Assembly (NCBI RefSeq): GCF_034347425.1
Contig: NZ_CP133779.1
Coordinates: forward strand, 310,001 to 374,000
Source: Undibacterium sp. CCC3.4
Lineage (GTDB): Bacteria > Pseudomonadota > Gammaproteobacteria > Burkholderiales > Burkholderiaceae_D
Direction of reading: 5' to 3'
DNA: 64,000 nt
Shown: positions 8,197 to 17,950 of the stretch, piece by piece
How positions within the stretch are numbered: position 1 is the stretch's first letter
Layout of the letters: each line of letters starts with the position of its first letter
Program-made: the position numbers and the translations under genes
The notes under the pieces: model-generated
Database searches by the model: none
The model's input: only the letters and a program-made list of their open reading frames with translations
Told to the model about the DNA's origin: nothing

Positions 8197-10038
8197 TTAT
8201 TGCACCGCTGGATCAGCATCGAGACCGACAGTACGACCAGGAAAACCGGCAGCATCGAAATACCTTGTGGTGCCGACTTGTTGATAGTTAAGAATAGTGC
8301 GCAAGCCGGTTTTTGTCGGGGCAGATTTAATCGATGCTTTGATTACTTTCGGCATCTTGCCATCGGTCATTGCTTCGCTCATCACGCGACCAAGCAACTT
8401 ACCTTGATCAGGTATGCTGAGTTTCAAAATAGCCGCAATGGTCTTACCGATATCGGCATTACTCACTGGTGCGGTATCAAGAAATTTTTGTTTGAAATCA
8501 GGGCCATAAGCGGCAGTAAAATTAAAGGTATCGGCACGACTGAAACTGCCATGCATGCCCTGCCCTTGCTGCAAACCGGTATCGGAAATTTCAACTGCAC
8601 AGGTGTAAGGCTGGGCGCAACCGGTGGAGAAAGATTTGAAGTTGACGACGATGGCCGGCATCGGTGTGACCGCAGTCCCTTGCAAGTTAATATCGCTCAG
8701 AGTCAGGGTGCCGGGAAATTTCCCCAAACGGCTATCGACAAATAAGCCACTGACATAATCTTGCGTCAGCAAGGCAGCGATGACTTTACCAGCCAGGGCA
8801 TGGGCCTCTGCTTTGCTCGCTTTCGCTGGTAAATAAATCAGGTCAGAGCCGCCATTGCCGGCCACGACGACGAGCGGGTTAGCAGGATCTTTACCTAATA
8901 CGCCGTTGGCAAACTTAGGATGGGCATCTGGCAGAATCGGCGCATTTTTTTGATCGGGATCGGCCAAAGGCAGGTCGAGTAAATGCGCCAAGTCTTTGGC
9001 TAAAAATCCTGGTGGGATAAATCCGACTGGCACGTCAGCGTAGTGCAGCTTGGCTGATGGACTGGTCGCGCTTTGCTTGGAAATGGTAGAAAATCCGTGA
9101 TCGGCCGACACCACAATATCAGTAGTTTGATCGAGCCCTAAGGCGACCAAGGTTTCACGGATTTGGCGTAAATTATCATCGGCATTTTTGATCGCGGCCA
9201 GCGAGGTCGGACCATTAATTCCCGGCACCAATTGATTCAAACTGTCGCCTTGATTATGCTGACTGCCATCGGGATCGCGGGACCAAAATACAGCAATGAA
9301 TGGCTTATCGTCTTGCTTGAATTTGCTCAAAACTACTTTATTGAATAAATCGGCAAACCACTGTTGTTGCGTGACATTGGCAGCCAAGGTACCGGCGGTC
9401 GTGGCATTGCCAGATTTACCGTTTTCGCCGCGCGTCGGTGCCACGCTGGCGATGCCTGAAGTGCGCAGCGCTTCAAGCATCCAAGGGGCCAAGGGAATGC
9501 CATTCGGCGTGCCGGTGGAGTCGTCGACGATGACACTTTGTTGCCCGGTTCGTTCGGTGTGATCAAAAATCAGCACCGGTCCTAATTTGCCAACGCTTGC
9601 CGTGTTGAAGCCAGCCTTACGGGCCGCTTTCAACAGTGTGTCGGCATTGAGGTAGTCGCCGGCAAAATGTTCGTCGACATCACCGAGTACCGGATCACTT
9701 TCCAAGAATGGGGTCACGGAAAAGCCTGCCCCCGGAACCGGGTAGCCGGTGTAAATAGTATTACTGAAATCACCGGTGTCACCCAGATGATGGCCGGTCG
9801 CCATGGCGGAGGCATTGGCGGTGGTAAAGGTCGGAAATAAGGAATGGCTGTTATTGAAAGTGACGCCGGCATCGCGCAAGGCCGCCATGTTCGGTGCTGT
9901 TGCGGCGCTGACCATTTGGGCGCGCAAGCCATCGGGCACGAATAAGATGACATTATGCGGCTTGTCCGCGGCGTAAGCGGCCATACACAGCGTGGCGCTG
10001 ATGACCAAAGCAATTGCTTGTTTGCGTTTACATTTCAT
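8197..10038 (-). CDS. Secreted alkaline-phosphatase-superfamily phosphodiesterase / nucleotide pyrophosphatase
   Basis: The 613-residue protein carries a signal peptide (KCKRKQAIALVISATLCMAAYA, cleavage near residue 22-23). It then opens with the metal-binding strand NVILFVPDGLR and the nucleophile region SLFPTFTTANASAMATGHHLGD typical of type I phosphodiesterase/nucleotide pyrophosphatases, with a Thr as probable nucleophile. The second metal motif VVVSADHGFSTIS occurs mid-protein. It probably hydrolyses phosphodiesters or phosphomonoesters in the periplasm or outside the cell. I place the start at 10038 because GGAGA stands six bases before that ATG and gives a proper signal peptide; an upstream ATG would add eight residues. 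It has its own terminator and stands next to the receptor-glpQ operon, which supports a role in organic phosphate use. The substrate is unknown. Confidence 0.85.
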   Translation of the reverse strand: MKCKRKQAIALVISATLCMAAYAADKPHNVILFVPDGLRAQMVSAATAPNMAALRDAGVTFNNSHSLFPTFTTANASAMATGHHLGDTGDFSNTIYTGYPVPGAGFSVTPFLESDPVLGDVDEHFAGDYLNADTLLKAARKAGFNTASVGKLGPVLIFDHTERTGQQSVIVDDSTGTPNGIPLAPWMLEALRTSGIASVAPTRGENGKSGNATTAGTLAANVTQQQWFADLFNKVVLSKFKQDDKPFIAVFWSRDPDGSQHNQGDSLNQLVPGINGPTSLAAIKNADDNLRQIRETLVALGLDQTTDIVVSADHGFSTISKQSATSPSAKLHYADVPVGFIPPGFLAKDLAHLLDLPLADPDQKNAPILPDAHPKFANGVLGKDPANPLVVVAGNGGSDLIYLPAKASKAEAHALAGKVIAALLTQDYVSGLFVDSRLGKFPGTLTLSDINLQGTAVTPMPAIVVNFKSFSTGCAQPYTCAVEISDTGLQQGQGMHGSFSRADTFNFTAAYGPDFKQKFLDTAPVSNADIGKTIAAILKLSIPDQGKLLGRVMSEAMTDGKMPKVIKASIKSAPTKTGLRTILNYQQVGTTRYFDAAGFPGRTVGLDADPAVQ

Positions 10039-10315
10039 GTATTTCTCCGAATTTGAAATCACCTTGCCCGGCTTGTCTTTGCCGAGCTACTGCCAGTCAA
10101 TTTGATTTTATTGACGAAAATGAGAGGGGGATTATCAAGCAAAAGGCTTGAATGAGAGAAATATTTAAGGTCTGACGGTGAAAAATACTGTGTGTCTGTC
10201 GTGTTTTTACAGCAAAGCTAGGGACGTTATACAGCGGTCATAAACGAAGCTTACAATAGGGCTCTTAGGCCCTGCTGCGCCTCATTGCAAAGCTGGAGTT
10301 GCATTTTCTTTGTAA
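10039..10315. other. Non-coding region upstream of the phosphodiesterase gene
   Basis: No gene is supported between the phosphodiesterase start and the terminator of the tusA-like gene. It must contain the phosphodiesterase promoter. A TGTCTGTCGTG stretch near 10191-10201 resembles half a Pho box, but I find no second half at the right distance. A GCAAAAGGCTTGAATG segment near 10139 and an A/T-rich run at 10160-10175 are otherwise unremarkable. Confidence 0.4.
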
Positions 10316-10350
10316 TAAAAAAGCCCGATACACACGGTATCGAGCCTCTT
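10316..10350 (-). terminator. Terminator after the tusA-like gene
   Basis: On the minus strand the repeat AAGAGGCTCGATACC / GTATCGGGCTTTTTT forms a stem of about nine pairs with a four-base loop, followed by a run of T. It lies 65 bases beyond the stop of the gene ending at 10415. Confidence 0.75.
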
Positions 10351-10414
10351 GGGATTGCCACCAGCGAGCGAAGGCTAAGGCCGGTCGCTCAGAGCTTGAT
10401 GTGTCACAAGCTCG

Positions 10415-10642
10415 TCACTTGCGTTTGATATAGTATTCGAATTCATTGCTGCTTTCCTGATGCGACAACAATTCGTTGCCGGTTTGTTTGGAAAACGCTT
10501 TGAAGTCACGCACTGAACCGGGGTCGGTTGCCAATACATGCAGCACTTCGCCGGTAATCATATCAGCTAAGGCTTTTTTTGTTTTCAAGATCGGCAGTGG
10601 GCAGTTGAGTCCGCGCGCGTCCAGTTCTTTATTGAATTGCAT
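10415..10642 (-). CDS. TusA/SirA-family sulfur carrier protein
   Basis: This is a 75-residue single-domain protein with the family motif LDARGLNCPLPILKTKKAL at 7-25, whose Cys-Pro pair carries the persulfide in sulfur relay. TusA itself feeds sulfur to 2-thiouridine in tRNA; paralogues serve molybdenum cofactor synthesis or dehydrogenase regulation, so the exact partner is uncertain. The start at 10642 is chosen because GGAAAG lies four bases upstream and the family begins right there; the longer open frame of 117 codons adds residues without homologous character. It stands alone with its own terminator. Confidence 0.85.
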   Translation of the reverse strand: MQFNKELDARGLNCPLPILKTKKALADMITGEVLHVLATDPGSVRDFKAFSKQTGNELLSHQESSNEFEYYIKRK

Positions 10643-10832
10643 TATCTTTCCTTGTGCATCTGGGCACAGTGCACGATAAATAAATCGCCCGATACGATCA
10701 GGCCAGACCAAGTTTACTCTATGCACTAATTCTACCGGAATTTTCATTCGCATGGTGCAATGCAACACACTTACAACATTAGCTTATTCTTTGCACAATT
10801 AAAGCGCACTAAAATGTGGCAAATCGCTGCTA

Positions 10833-11363
10833 TCAAGGCAAAATGTTTTGCTGCCAATCAATAAAATTTGGCACCAAGCCCTGTCCGCGCATCCAGTCAG
10901 CCAGCGCATAACCGGTGCCGGTGTTCCAAGGGCGTAATTTAGCCGGTGCAATCAGCCGGTATTCAAGCAATTCCTCGGACAAACTGATTTCACCGCTTGC
11001 CACCACATGATAGGCCAAAATGACTTCATTCTTTTGAGCAAATTCATACACGCCGATCAGCTTGACGGCTTGCGCATCGAGATTGGTTTCCTCTTTCACT
11101 TCGCGCATTACCGCTTGCTCTGGTGTTTCACCGCGTTCCATGAACCCGGCAATGAGGGCGAATTTATTTTCCGTCCAAGCCGCATTGCGCGCCAACAGAA
11201 TGTGACCAGCCACTTCCAGCACCGCTGCCACGACGGGCACAGGATTATCCCAATGAGTCCAGTGGGCCTCTGGACATGTCAGTCGCGTCAAGCTGGGGTC
11301 ATGCGCATCGCCACGCGGCACCAGTGCGACGGCACAAACTGGGCAATAGCGCAAGGCCGTCAT
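10833..11363 (-). CDS. Nudix hydrolase with N-terminal zinc-ribbon-like segment
   Basis: The 176-residue protein has CPVC at 7-10 and a later Cys around residue 30, resembling the zinc ribbon of NudC-type enzymes. The Nudix domain follows with the box GFMERGETPEQAVMREVKEE from about residue 72, matching GX5EX7REUXEE; the usual Gly after the second Glu pair is Asn. Such enzymes hydrolyse nucleoside diphosphates linked to another moiety (NADH, ADP-ribose and others). It lacks the long N-terminal domain of NudC, so an NADH role is not proven. Its ATG overlaps the stop of the upstream acetyltransferase gene by four bases (ATGA), making it the third gene of a coupled alaS-GNAT-Nudix set. Confidence 0.85.
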   Translation of the reverse strand: MTALRYCPVCAVALVPRGDAHDPSLTRLTCPEAHWTHWDNPVPVVAAVLEVAGHILLARNAAWTENKFALIAGFMERGETPEQAVMREVKEETNLDAQAVKLIGVYEFAQKNEVILAYHVVASGEISLSEELLEYRLIAPAKLRPWNTGTGYALADWMRGQGLVPNFIDWQQNILP

Positions 11364-11878
11364 GATTGACGCACCGGCATCGTTGGTTGATGCGGGTGCA
11401 GTCGCGCCATCGAATAACTATCGGCAAACAAGCCATTGCGTAAGCTGGCACCACGATGCGTGCCTTCGATATCGAAACCGAATTTCTTGTACAGATGTAC
11501 GGCCGCCGCACTATCACAAAAGACCATCAATTCTATGCGCAACAAATTGAGCCAGTTATCAGACAGGCTCAGTAACTCGGTCAGCAAAGCGGTGCCGACG
11601 CCGCGTCCAGTAAACGAATCAGCCACGCCCAGGCTCAGGGTGGCGACATGCGAACGTCGTGGCGTCGTCTCGATGTGCAGGCCGGCCGTGGCGACAATCA
11701 CGCCGTCGTAAATAGCGACGAGTAAGGTGTCATCACGGCTGACTTGGCGCAAACGCTCCTGCCATAGATCGACAGAAGGATGCGGCAATTGCAAGGTAGC
11801 GGCATAGGTACCGCTGCTGGCATAGACCCGTTGAATCTGGGCCGCATCAGAGAGTTCCGCACGACGGATATGTATCAT
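11360..11878 (-). CDS. GNAT-family N-acetyltransferase
   Basis: The 172-residue protein starts [19 protein letters not shown], a typical GNAT beginning. The acetyl-CoA pyrophosphate loop follows in [20 protein letters not shown] (residues about 84-103) and then [20 protein letters not shown], the standard C-terminal GNAT motif. The family acetylates amines on small molecules or proteins; the end resembles the YhhY group, but the substrate is unknown. The start is set by the ATGA overlap with the alaS stop at 11875-11878. The tight coupling to alaS on one side and the Nudix gene on the other indicates one transcript; why a tRNA synthetase gene should be coupled to an acetyltransferase is not clear. 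Confidence 0.87.
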   Translation of the reverse strand: MIHIRRAELSDAAQIQRVYASSGTYAATLQLPHPSVDLWQERLRQVSRDDTLLVAIYDGVIVATAGLHIETTPRRSHVATLSLGVADSFTGRGVGTALLTELLSLSDNWLNLLRIELMVFCDSAAAVHLYKKFGFDIEGTHRGASLRNGLFADSYSMARLHPHQPTMPVRQS

Positions 11879-14487
11879 AAGCGCGCGTTGATCCACTCAG
11901 GCACAGCTGCCAGCGCTTTGGCCAAGCCGCTCGCATCGGTACCGCCGGCCTGCGCCATATCAGGACGGCCACCGCCTTTGCCGCCTACTTGTTGCGCAAC
12001 GAAGTTCACCAGATCGCCCGCCTTGATTCTGGCGGTACTGTCGGCCGTGACGCCGGCGATCAAAGTCACTTTTCCTTCATTGACAGCCGCTAACACAATG
12101 GCTGCGGTTTTCAGCTTGTCTTTGAGCTTATCCATGGTTTCACGCAGCGCTGTCAGGTCGGCACCCTCAAGCGTGACGGCCAACACCTGTATGCCCTGAA
12201 TATCTAGGGCTTGGGAGAGCAATTCGTCACCTTGATTACTGGCCAGTTTCGACTTCAAACCAGCCAATTCTTTTTCCAAGGCTTTGACGTGGTCTTGTAC
12301 CTGGGTGATACGCGGGATTAATTCTTCGGCCGGCGCTTTCAAGGCGGCGGCGGCTTGGTTGAGGCGCGTACTGAGGTTTTGTACCAGCGTGAGGGCGACT
12401 TCACCGGTAACGGCTTCGACCCGACGGATACCGGCTGCGACACCGCCTTCGGCGACAATTTTGAACAGGCCGATATCACCAGTACGAACGACGTGGGTAC
12501 CGCCGCACAATTCGCGCGAACTGCCGATGTCGAGCACCCGCACTTCATCGCCATATTTTTCACCGAACAAAGCCATGGCACCGTGTTTGACGGCGTCATC
12601 ATAGGCCATCGATTGTGCACGGGTGGCGCTGTTGGCGAGAATTTCGCGATTGACCAGGGTTTCGACGCTGCGAATTTCTTCGCTCGAGAGCGGCGCATTG
12701 TGGCTGAAATCGAAACGAGTTTTTTCGACGTCGACCAAGGAACCTTTTTGTGCGACATGGCTGCCCAAGACTTCGCGCAAGGCTTTGTGCATCAAGTGGG
12801 TGGCGGAGTGATTGCGCATGATCTGAGCGCGCACATCCAAGGCAACGCTGGCGTTGATGCTTTGCCCCAGTTGCAGGCTGCCGTTTTGCAGCACACCGTG
12901 ATGGCCGAACACATCGGCCTGTACTTTGAGCGTATCACTGACGGCAAACAGACTGCCGTCGGCCACCACCAGCGTGCCGCAATCGCCGCACTGCCCGCCC
13001 GATTCGGCGTAAAACGGTGTGGTATCGAGTACCACAATGGCCAATTGACCGACCGTGATCGCTTGAACGGCGCTGCCATCGACGTAGAGGGCGACGACTT
13101 TGGCTTCTTGTTGCAAGTGTTCGTAACCGACGAAGCGGGTTTTTTCACCGCTGTAGTCAATCGCTGCTGCCATTTTAAATTTACCGGCGGCGCGCGCGGT
13201 TTGTTTTTGTCGGTCCATGGCCGCGGTGAAGCCGGCTTCATCGAGGGTAACATGGCGTTCGCGACAGATATCGGCGGTCAGATCGAGCGGAAAACCATAG
13301 GTGTCGTAGAGCGTGAAGGCGGTATCGCCATCGAGGTGGCTACTGTCTTTGGCCAGCGCCGCTTCGAGGATTTTCATGCCGTGTTCGAGGGTTTCACCGA
13401 AACGTTCTTCTTCTTGCTTGAGCACTTGCGCGACGCGTTCGCCGGCCGCGGCCAGTTCCGGATAAGCGCCACCCATTTCCTTGACCAGATCGGCCACGAG
13501 TTTGTAAAAGAATGGCTGGCTCTGGCCGAGTTTGTGACCATGGCGCAGCGCGCGGCGGGTAATCCGACGCAAAACATAGCCGCGCCCTTCGTTGCCGGGA
13601 ATAATGCCATCGACAATCAGGAAGCTGGCGCAGCGAATATGATCGGCGATCACGCGCAGGGAATTGTTTTCCAAATCGGTACAGCCGGTTTCGCGCGCGG
13701 CTGCCTTGATCAGATTTTGGAAGGTGTCGATTTCATAATTCGAGTGTACATGCTGCAGTACTGCCGACAAACGTTCCAGACCCATGCCGGTATCGACGCA
13801 GGGTTTCGGTAAAGGATGCAGCACGCCGTGCTCATCTTTATTAAACTGCATGAACACCAAATTCCAAATTTCGATGAAGCGGTCGCCATCTTCTTCGGCC
13901 GAGCCCGGTGGGCCGCCCCAAATATCGGCGCCATGATCATAGAAAATTTCGGTACACGGACCACAGGGGCCGGTTTCCGCCATTTGCCAGAAATTATCAG
14001 ACGCGTAGCGCGCGCCCTTATTGTCACCGATGCGGATGATGCGCTCGGCCGGTACGCCGATTTCATCTTTCCAAATGGCATAGGCTTCGTCATCTTCTTG
14101 ATACACGGTAACGGTTAATTTATCTTTTGGCAAACCATAGACGGTGGTCAGCAATTCCCAGGCCGAGTGGATGGCCTCGGTTTTGAAGTAAGCACCAAAC
14201 GAGAAATTGCCGAGCATTTCAAAGAAAGTATGATGACGTGCCGTATAACCGACGTTTTCCAAATCATTATGCTTACCGCCGGCGCGCACGCAGCGCTGTG
14301 CCGTGGTAGCGCGGTTATAGGCGCGCTGATCTTGACCGAGGAAGACATCTTTGAATTGCACCATGCCCGAATTGGTAAACAACAGGGTCGGGTCATTGCC
14401 CGGTATCAGGCTGGACGAACGCACGCGCGTATGGCCCTTGGATTCAAAAAAACTGAGGAATTTATCGCGGATTTCGGACGAGTTCAT
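11875..14487 (-). CDS. alaS: Alanyl-tRNA synthetase
   Basis: AlaS charges tRNA-Ala and edits misacylated Ser and Gly. The 870-residue length is typical. The class II core begins [19 protein letters not shown], with [15 protein letters not shown] (33-47) and the [12 protein letters not shown] active-site segment near 235-246. The editing domain has the zinc ligands HSATHLMH near 560-567 and the CGGTH motif near 663. The C-terminal C-Ala domain ends with the glycine-rich [15 protein letters not shown]. No SD-like sequence of note precedes the start. Two genes are translationally coupled downstream. Confidence 0.98.
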   Translation of the reverse strand: MNSSEIRDKFLSFFESKGHTRVRSSSLIPGNDPTLLFTNSGMVQFKDVFLGQDQRAYNRATTAQRCVRAGGKHNDLENVGYTARHHTFFEMLGNFSFGAYFKTEAIHSAWELLTTVYGLPKDKLTVTVYQEDDEAYAIWKDEIGVPAERIIRIGDNKGARYASDNFWQMAETGPCGPCTEIFYDHGADIWGGPPGSAEEDGDRFIEIWNLVFMQFNKDEHGVLHPLPKPCVDTGMGLERLSAVLQHVHSNYEIDTFQNLIKAAARETGCTDLENNSLRVIADHIRCASFLIVDGIIPGNEGRGYVLRRITRRALRHGHKLGQSQPFFYKLVADLVKEMGGAYPELAAAGERVAQVLKQEEERFGETLEHGMKILEAALAKDSSHLDGDTAFTLYDTYGFPLDLTADICRERHVTLDEAGFTAAMDRQKQTARAAGKFKMAAAIDYSGEKTRFVGYEHLQQEAKVVALYVDGSAVQAITVGQLAIVVLDTTPFYAESGGQCGDCGTLVVADGSLFAVSDTLKVQADVFGHHGVLQNGSLQLGQSINASVALDVRAQIMRNHSATHLMHKALREVLGSHVAQKGSLVDVEKTRFDFSHNAPLSSEEIRSVETLVNREILANSATRAQSMAYDDAVKHGAMALFGEKYGDEVRVLDIGSSRELCGGTHVVRTGDIGLFKIVAEGGVAAGIRRVEAVTGEVALTLVQNLSTRLNQAAAALKAPAEELIPRITQVQDHVKALEKELAGLKSKLASNQGDELLSQALDIQGIQVLAVTLEGADLTALRETMDKLKDKLKTAAIVLAAVNEGKVTLIAGVTADSTARIKAGDLVNFVAQQVGGKGGGRPDMAQAGGTDASGLAKALAAVPEWINARL

Positions 14488-14647
14488 AGGGTAATAAGTT
14501 GGAGCTGAAATAGGTTGAATTTCGATTATACGGTATAAATTCTTCCGGCCAGACGCAAAGCGCAGTGCTGCAAACGGTGGAAGTAAATTTAATCTTTTTT
14601 ACAACATCGACGATATTTTGCAAAAAAACGCCGACTATCACGCGCCC

Positions 14648-15397
14648 TTACTTAAAATCGGCCGCAATGAGGTCGATGCGGTCGGTACAAAATCCATCGA
14701 CGCCCCAGCTCAGCAGTTCGCGTGCGCGCGTCGGGCTGTTGACGGTGTAACAAAATAAAGCAGCACCGCTGTGTTTGACCGCGCGCGCCAGTTCCGGCGT
14801 CAGAAAGGCTTCGTTGGTATGCAGTGCAACAGCACCGAGCTCGGCCAACTGGCGTTGCCAGTCCGCTTCGATACGGTCGCATAACCAGGCGCGCGGCAGC
14901 GCCGGTGCGGCCAGCCGAGCCGCGTGTAAGGCAGCGATGGAAAACGAGGATAATAAGGGCAATTGCTCTACCCGTTCGCTGGCGACATCGGCAAAACAGG
15001 CCGCGCTCATGGCGGCGACGATGCCGCCGGTAAGCGTTTCGTAGCCCGGCACCGGTTTGATTTCGACATTCATCCAAATACCGTGGCGACGGCAATATGC
15101 CATGGCCTCGGCATAGGTCGGCACGCGCTCACCGGCGAATTCGGCGGAAAACCAGGCACCGGCATCCATTTCCTGTAAATCAGCTACTGCGGTTGTTGCA
15201 ACATTACCTATTCCGGCGATAGTTCTGCCGAAATCCGGGTCATGCATGAGCACAGGTACGCTGTCCTTTGATAACATGACATCAAATTCGACTGCAGCAA
15301 AACCATGCGACAAACCGCAGGCCAAGGCCGCGATGGTGTTTTCCGGTGCCAGTCGGCCGCCGCCGCGATGGGCAAGAACTTTGGGATAGGGCCACAT
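14648..15397 (-). CDS. ugpQ: Cytoplasmic glycerophosphodiester phosphodiesterase
   Basis: This 249-residue enzyme without a signal peptide starts MWPYPKVLAHRGGGRLAPEN, close to the beginning and length of E. coli UgpQ. The catalytic motifs are HRGGG, EFDVMLSKDSVPVLMHD and, later, MNVEIKP; the chain ends SWGVDGFCTDRIDLI. It releases glycerol-3-phosphate from glycerophosphodiesters after import. An AGGA site seven bases before 15397 fixes this start; upstream in-frame ATGs at 15421 and 15589 lack a ribosome site, and the latter would run into the divergent neighbour. It does not sit next to ugp transporter genes here. Together with the periplasmic GlpQ at 4.4 kb the strain has two such enzymes in this window. 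Confidence 0.92.
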   Translation of the reverse strand: MWPYPKVLAHRGGGRLAPENTIAALACGLSHGFAAVEFDVMLSKDSVPVLMHDPDFGRTIAGIGNVATTAVADLQEMDAGAWFSAEFAGERVPTYAEAMAYCRRHGIWMNVEIKPVPGYETLTGGIVAAMSAACFADVASERVEQLPLLSSFSIAALHAARLAAPALPRAWLCDRIEADWQRQLAELGAVALHTNEAFLTPELARAVKHSGAALFCYTVNSPTRARELLSWGVDGFCTDRIDLIAADFK

Positions 15398-15443
15398 ATT
15401 GCCGTCCTGATAAATAAACATAGAACCGATAGGATAATCCAAG

Positions 15444-16709
15444 ATGGCCACAGACCCGCAAGAAAACGCGTCAGCACCGGCCGCAATGGCCAGCGCGCTC
15501 GGACATTTACGCGTGCTCGACCTCACGCGCGTGCTGGCGGGGCCTTGGTGCAGCCAGAATTTGGCTGATCTCGGGGCCGAGGTGATCAAGGTAGAACGCC
15601 CCGGTGTCGGCGACGATACCCGCAGTTGGGGCCCGCCGTATCTGCAAGATGCAAACGGCCAGGACAGCAGCGAAGCGGCGTATTATCTGGCGGCCAATCG
15701 CGGCAAGCAAGCGATCACGGTCGATCTGGCCACACCCGAGGGACAGCAAATCATCCGCGACTTGGTCGCGCAGTGCGACGTCGTGCTGGAAAATTATAAG
15801 GTCGGTCAGCTCGCCAAATATGGCCTCGATTATGCTGCACTCAAACTGATCAAGCCGGATCTGATTTATTGTTCGATCACAGGCTTCGGCCAAACCGGTC
15901 CGTATGCCCATCGCGCCGGATATGATTTTATCGTGCAAGGCATGGGCGGCTTCATGTCGCTGACCGGCGAACGCGATGCCCTGCCCGGCGGCGGCCCGCA
16001 GAAAGCCGGCATCGCCATCACCGATCTGATGACCGGCATGTACGCCACCATCGCCGTGCTGGCCGCGCTCAGCCATCGCGACCGCAGCGGCGAAGGTCAA
16101 TACATCGATATGGCGCTGCTCGATGTGCAAGTGGCGATGTTGGCTAATATGGGTAGCAATTATCTGTGCAGCGACACCGCGCCAGTCCGTTGGGGGAATG
16201 CCCATCCGAATATCGTGCCGTATCAAAGCTTCGCCAGTTCCGATAGTCACATCATCGTTGCCGCCGGTAATGACGGCCAATTTCGGCAGTTCGTGCGTGC
16301 CGGTGGCTGCCCGGAGTTGGCCGAGGATGCGCGCTTTCTCAGCAACCCGGAGCGGGTGCGCCAACGCGAGGTCTTGGTGCCGCTGCTGGCGGCTATGATG
16401 AAACAAAAAAGCAAACAGGAATGGCTGAGCTTATTGGAAGCGGCCGGAGTACCGTGCGGCCCGATCAACCGGCTCGATGAAGTGTTCGCCGATCCGCAAG
16501 TGCAAGCCAGAGAAATGCAACTGAGCCTGCCGCATGCCAGTGCCGGCACGGTGCCGCTGCTTGCCAGTCCGATGAAACTCTCGCGCACACCGGTGCAGTA
16601 CAAGGCTGCGCCGCCGCTGCTCGGCCAAGATACCGACGCGGTGCTGGCCAAGCTGCTCGGTTATGATGCTGCGCAGTTGCAGGCGCTGCGCGATCGGCAG
16701 ATTATCTGA
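15444..16709 (+). CDS. CaiB/BaiF family (class III) CoA-transferase
   Basis: Class III CoA-transferases exchange CoA between carboxylic acids through an aspartyl-CoA intermediate. The 421-residue protein has the N-terminal signature LDLTRVLAGPWCSQNLADLG (27-46) followed by AEVIKVERPGVGDDTR, the YDFIVQGMGGFMSLTGE region and YIDMALLDVQVAMLANMGSN around residues 216-235, with the expected Asp. The start is preceded by AGGAT nine bases upstream. It is divergent from ugpQ with only 46 bases between the two starts. Substrates (for example succinyl-CoA with a catabolic acid) cannot be inferred; no dedicated pathway genes adjoin it. Confidence 0.9.
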   Translation: MATDPQENASAPAAMASALGHLRVLDLTRVLAGPWCSQNLADLGAEVIKVERPGVGDDTRSWGPPYLQDANGQDSSEAAYYLAANRGKQAITVDLATPEGQQIIRDLVAQCDVVLENYKVGQLAKYGLDYAALKLIKPDLIYCSITGFGQTGPYAHRAGYDFIVQGMGGFMSLTGERDALPGGGPQKAGIAITDLMTGMYATIAVLAALSHRDRSGEGQYIDMALLDVQVAMLANMGSNYLCSDTAPVRWGNAHPNIVPYQSFASSDSHIIVAAGNDGQFRQFVRAGGCPELAEDARFLSNPERVRQREVLVPLLAAMMKQKSKQEWLSLLEAAGVPCGPINRLDEVFADPQVQAREMQLSLPHASAGTVPLLASPMKLSRTPVQYKAAPPLLGQDTDAVLAKLLGYDAAQLQALRDRQII

Positions 16710-16843
16710 ATGTTACTCACGCCAAGAATTTCTGCTTCGGCACCATCGACACCTGCTTTCGTCGCAGCGCTGCGGACAAGTGCAGCGCAGTGTGGCAGGA
16801 TGGACGCCATCTGTTTATCCTCGGCCCTTAGCGGTCAGCTCAA

Positions 16844-17950
16844 ATGACATCACCTCCCCCCGTGCAGCCCTCACTGTTGGCCTCCTTGGTCGCGACTTAT
16901 CGACAAAGCTTCAGCCCGACGCTGCAGTATGTGATCAGCGATCTGCCACGCCTGTTGCTGATCAATTTAATCTGTGGCGTGCTGGTCACGTATGTCATGC
17001 ATGCCGGTGGCAGTTTTTTCGAAAATTGGATATTTTCGAATTGCATAGGCTTGTGCGCTTATACCCTCATCACCGGTTTGAAAAAGCTGATTTGGCGCGG
17101 CCGCACGCCGAATAGCCTGACTTTCTATGCGCTCTGCTGTTTGATCGCGCCGGTCTCGTTCGTGCTCGGCACACTGATAGCGGCTACGCTGTTCTCGTAC
17201 CCGCTGCCGCATGTCTTGGCCTTACAATGGAATGTGGCCAGCAGTTTCATCGCCGTGACTTCACTGGCCAGCCTGCTGGCCTCGTGGTCGTTTTGGAACA
17301 AGAGCAAAATGGCGGAGCTGGCGGCACATGCAGCGGCGATCGAAAAGCAAGCGATCCAAGCGCAATTGCAAATGCTACAGGCGCAGATAGAGCCGCATAT
17401 GCTGTTCAATACCTTGGCCAATCTGCAGGGCTTGATCATGCTCGATCCGGCGCGCGCCCAGCATATGCTGGAACAACTGATCATTTACCTGCGCATGACT
17501 CTGTCTGCTTCGCGCGCCGAGCAGAGCAGCTTGGAACAGGAATTTGGCCTCATCACCGCCTACCTTGAGCTGCTGGCTATCCGCATGGGTCAGCGCCTCA
17601 GTTTCACGCTCGATTTGCCAGCGGCACTGCGCGGGCATCGCATTGCACCGATGTTGCTGCAACCACTGGTGGAAAATGCGATCAAACATGGCCTCGAACC
17701 GAGCATCAGCGGCGGCCATGTGCATGTCAGCGCCAGCAGCGACGACGCGTGTTTGTGTTTGCGCGTGCAAGATGGCGGACTGGGTTTGAGCGCCGTCGTC
17801 GATGAGTCGCGGCAGCACGTCGGCAATGACAATATCCGCCGACGGCTGCAGGTCTTGTACGGCGCGGCTGCCACCCTCACGCTCACGCCCGCGCTGCCGA
17901 CCGGCGTCTGCGCCGAACTGCGTCTTCCTTTTGCCCTGACCGCCCCATGA
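16844..17950 (+). CDS. Sensor histidine kinase of the LytS/AlgZ type
   Basis: The 368-residue inner-membrane protein has four hydrophobic segments in residues about 38-150. A short coiled segment follows, then the His_kinase H-box LQAQIEPHMLFNTLANLQ near 186-203 (acceptor His in EPHMLFN). The ATPase N-box is LLQPLVENAIKHGLEP near 269-284 and the G-box region is DGGLGL. It lacks a recognisable periplasmic sensor domain, so it probably reads a membrane signal. Its stop overlaps the start of the LytTR regulator by four bases (ATGA), so the two form a coupled two-component pair. The 134 bases before it (16710-16843) show no gene. Confidence 0.92.
   Translation: MTSPPPVQPSLLASLVATYRQSFSPTLQYVISDLPRLLLINLICGVLVTYVMHAGGSFFENWIFSNCIGLCAYTLITGLKKLIWRGRTPNSLTFYALCCLIAPVSFVLGTLIAATLFSYPLPHVLALQWNVASSFIAVTSLASLLASWSFWNKSKMAELAAHAAAIEKQAIQAQLQMLQAQIEPHMLFNTLANLQGLIMLDPARAQHMLEQLIIYLRMTLSASRAEQSSLEQEFGLITAYLELLAIRMGQRLSFTLDLPAALRGHRIAPMLLQPLVENAIKHGLEPSISGGHVHVSASSDDACLCLRVQDGGLGLSAVVDESRQHVGNDNIRRRLQVLYGAAATLTLTPALPTGVCAELRLPFALTAP

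Noticed and set aside
12355..13812. 485-codon frame opposite alaS
   Set aside because: The frame lies within alaS on the other strand, and the translation shows no motif.
14521..14560. alaS promoter candidate (TATAAT on the minus strand near 14530)
   Set aside because: No acceptable -35 hexamer; too weak to list as a feature.
15507..16406. 299-codon frame opposite the CoA-transferase
   Set aside because: Antisense His/Ala-rich translation, inside a gene with clear family motifs.
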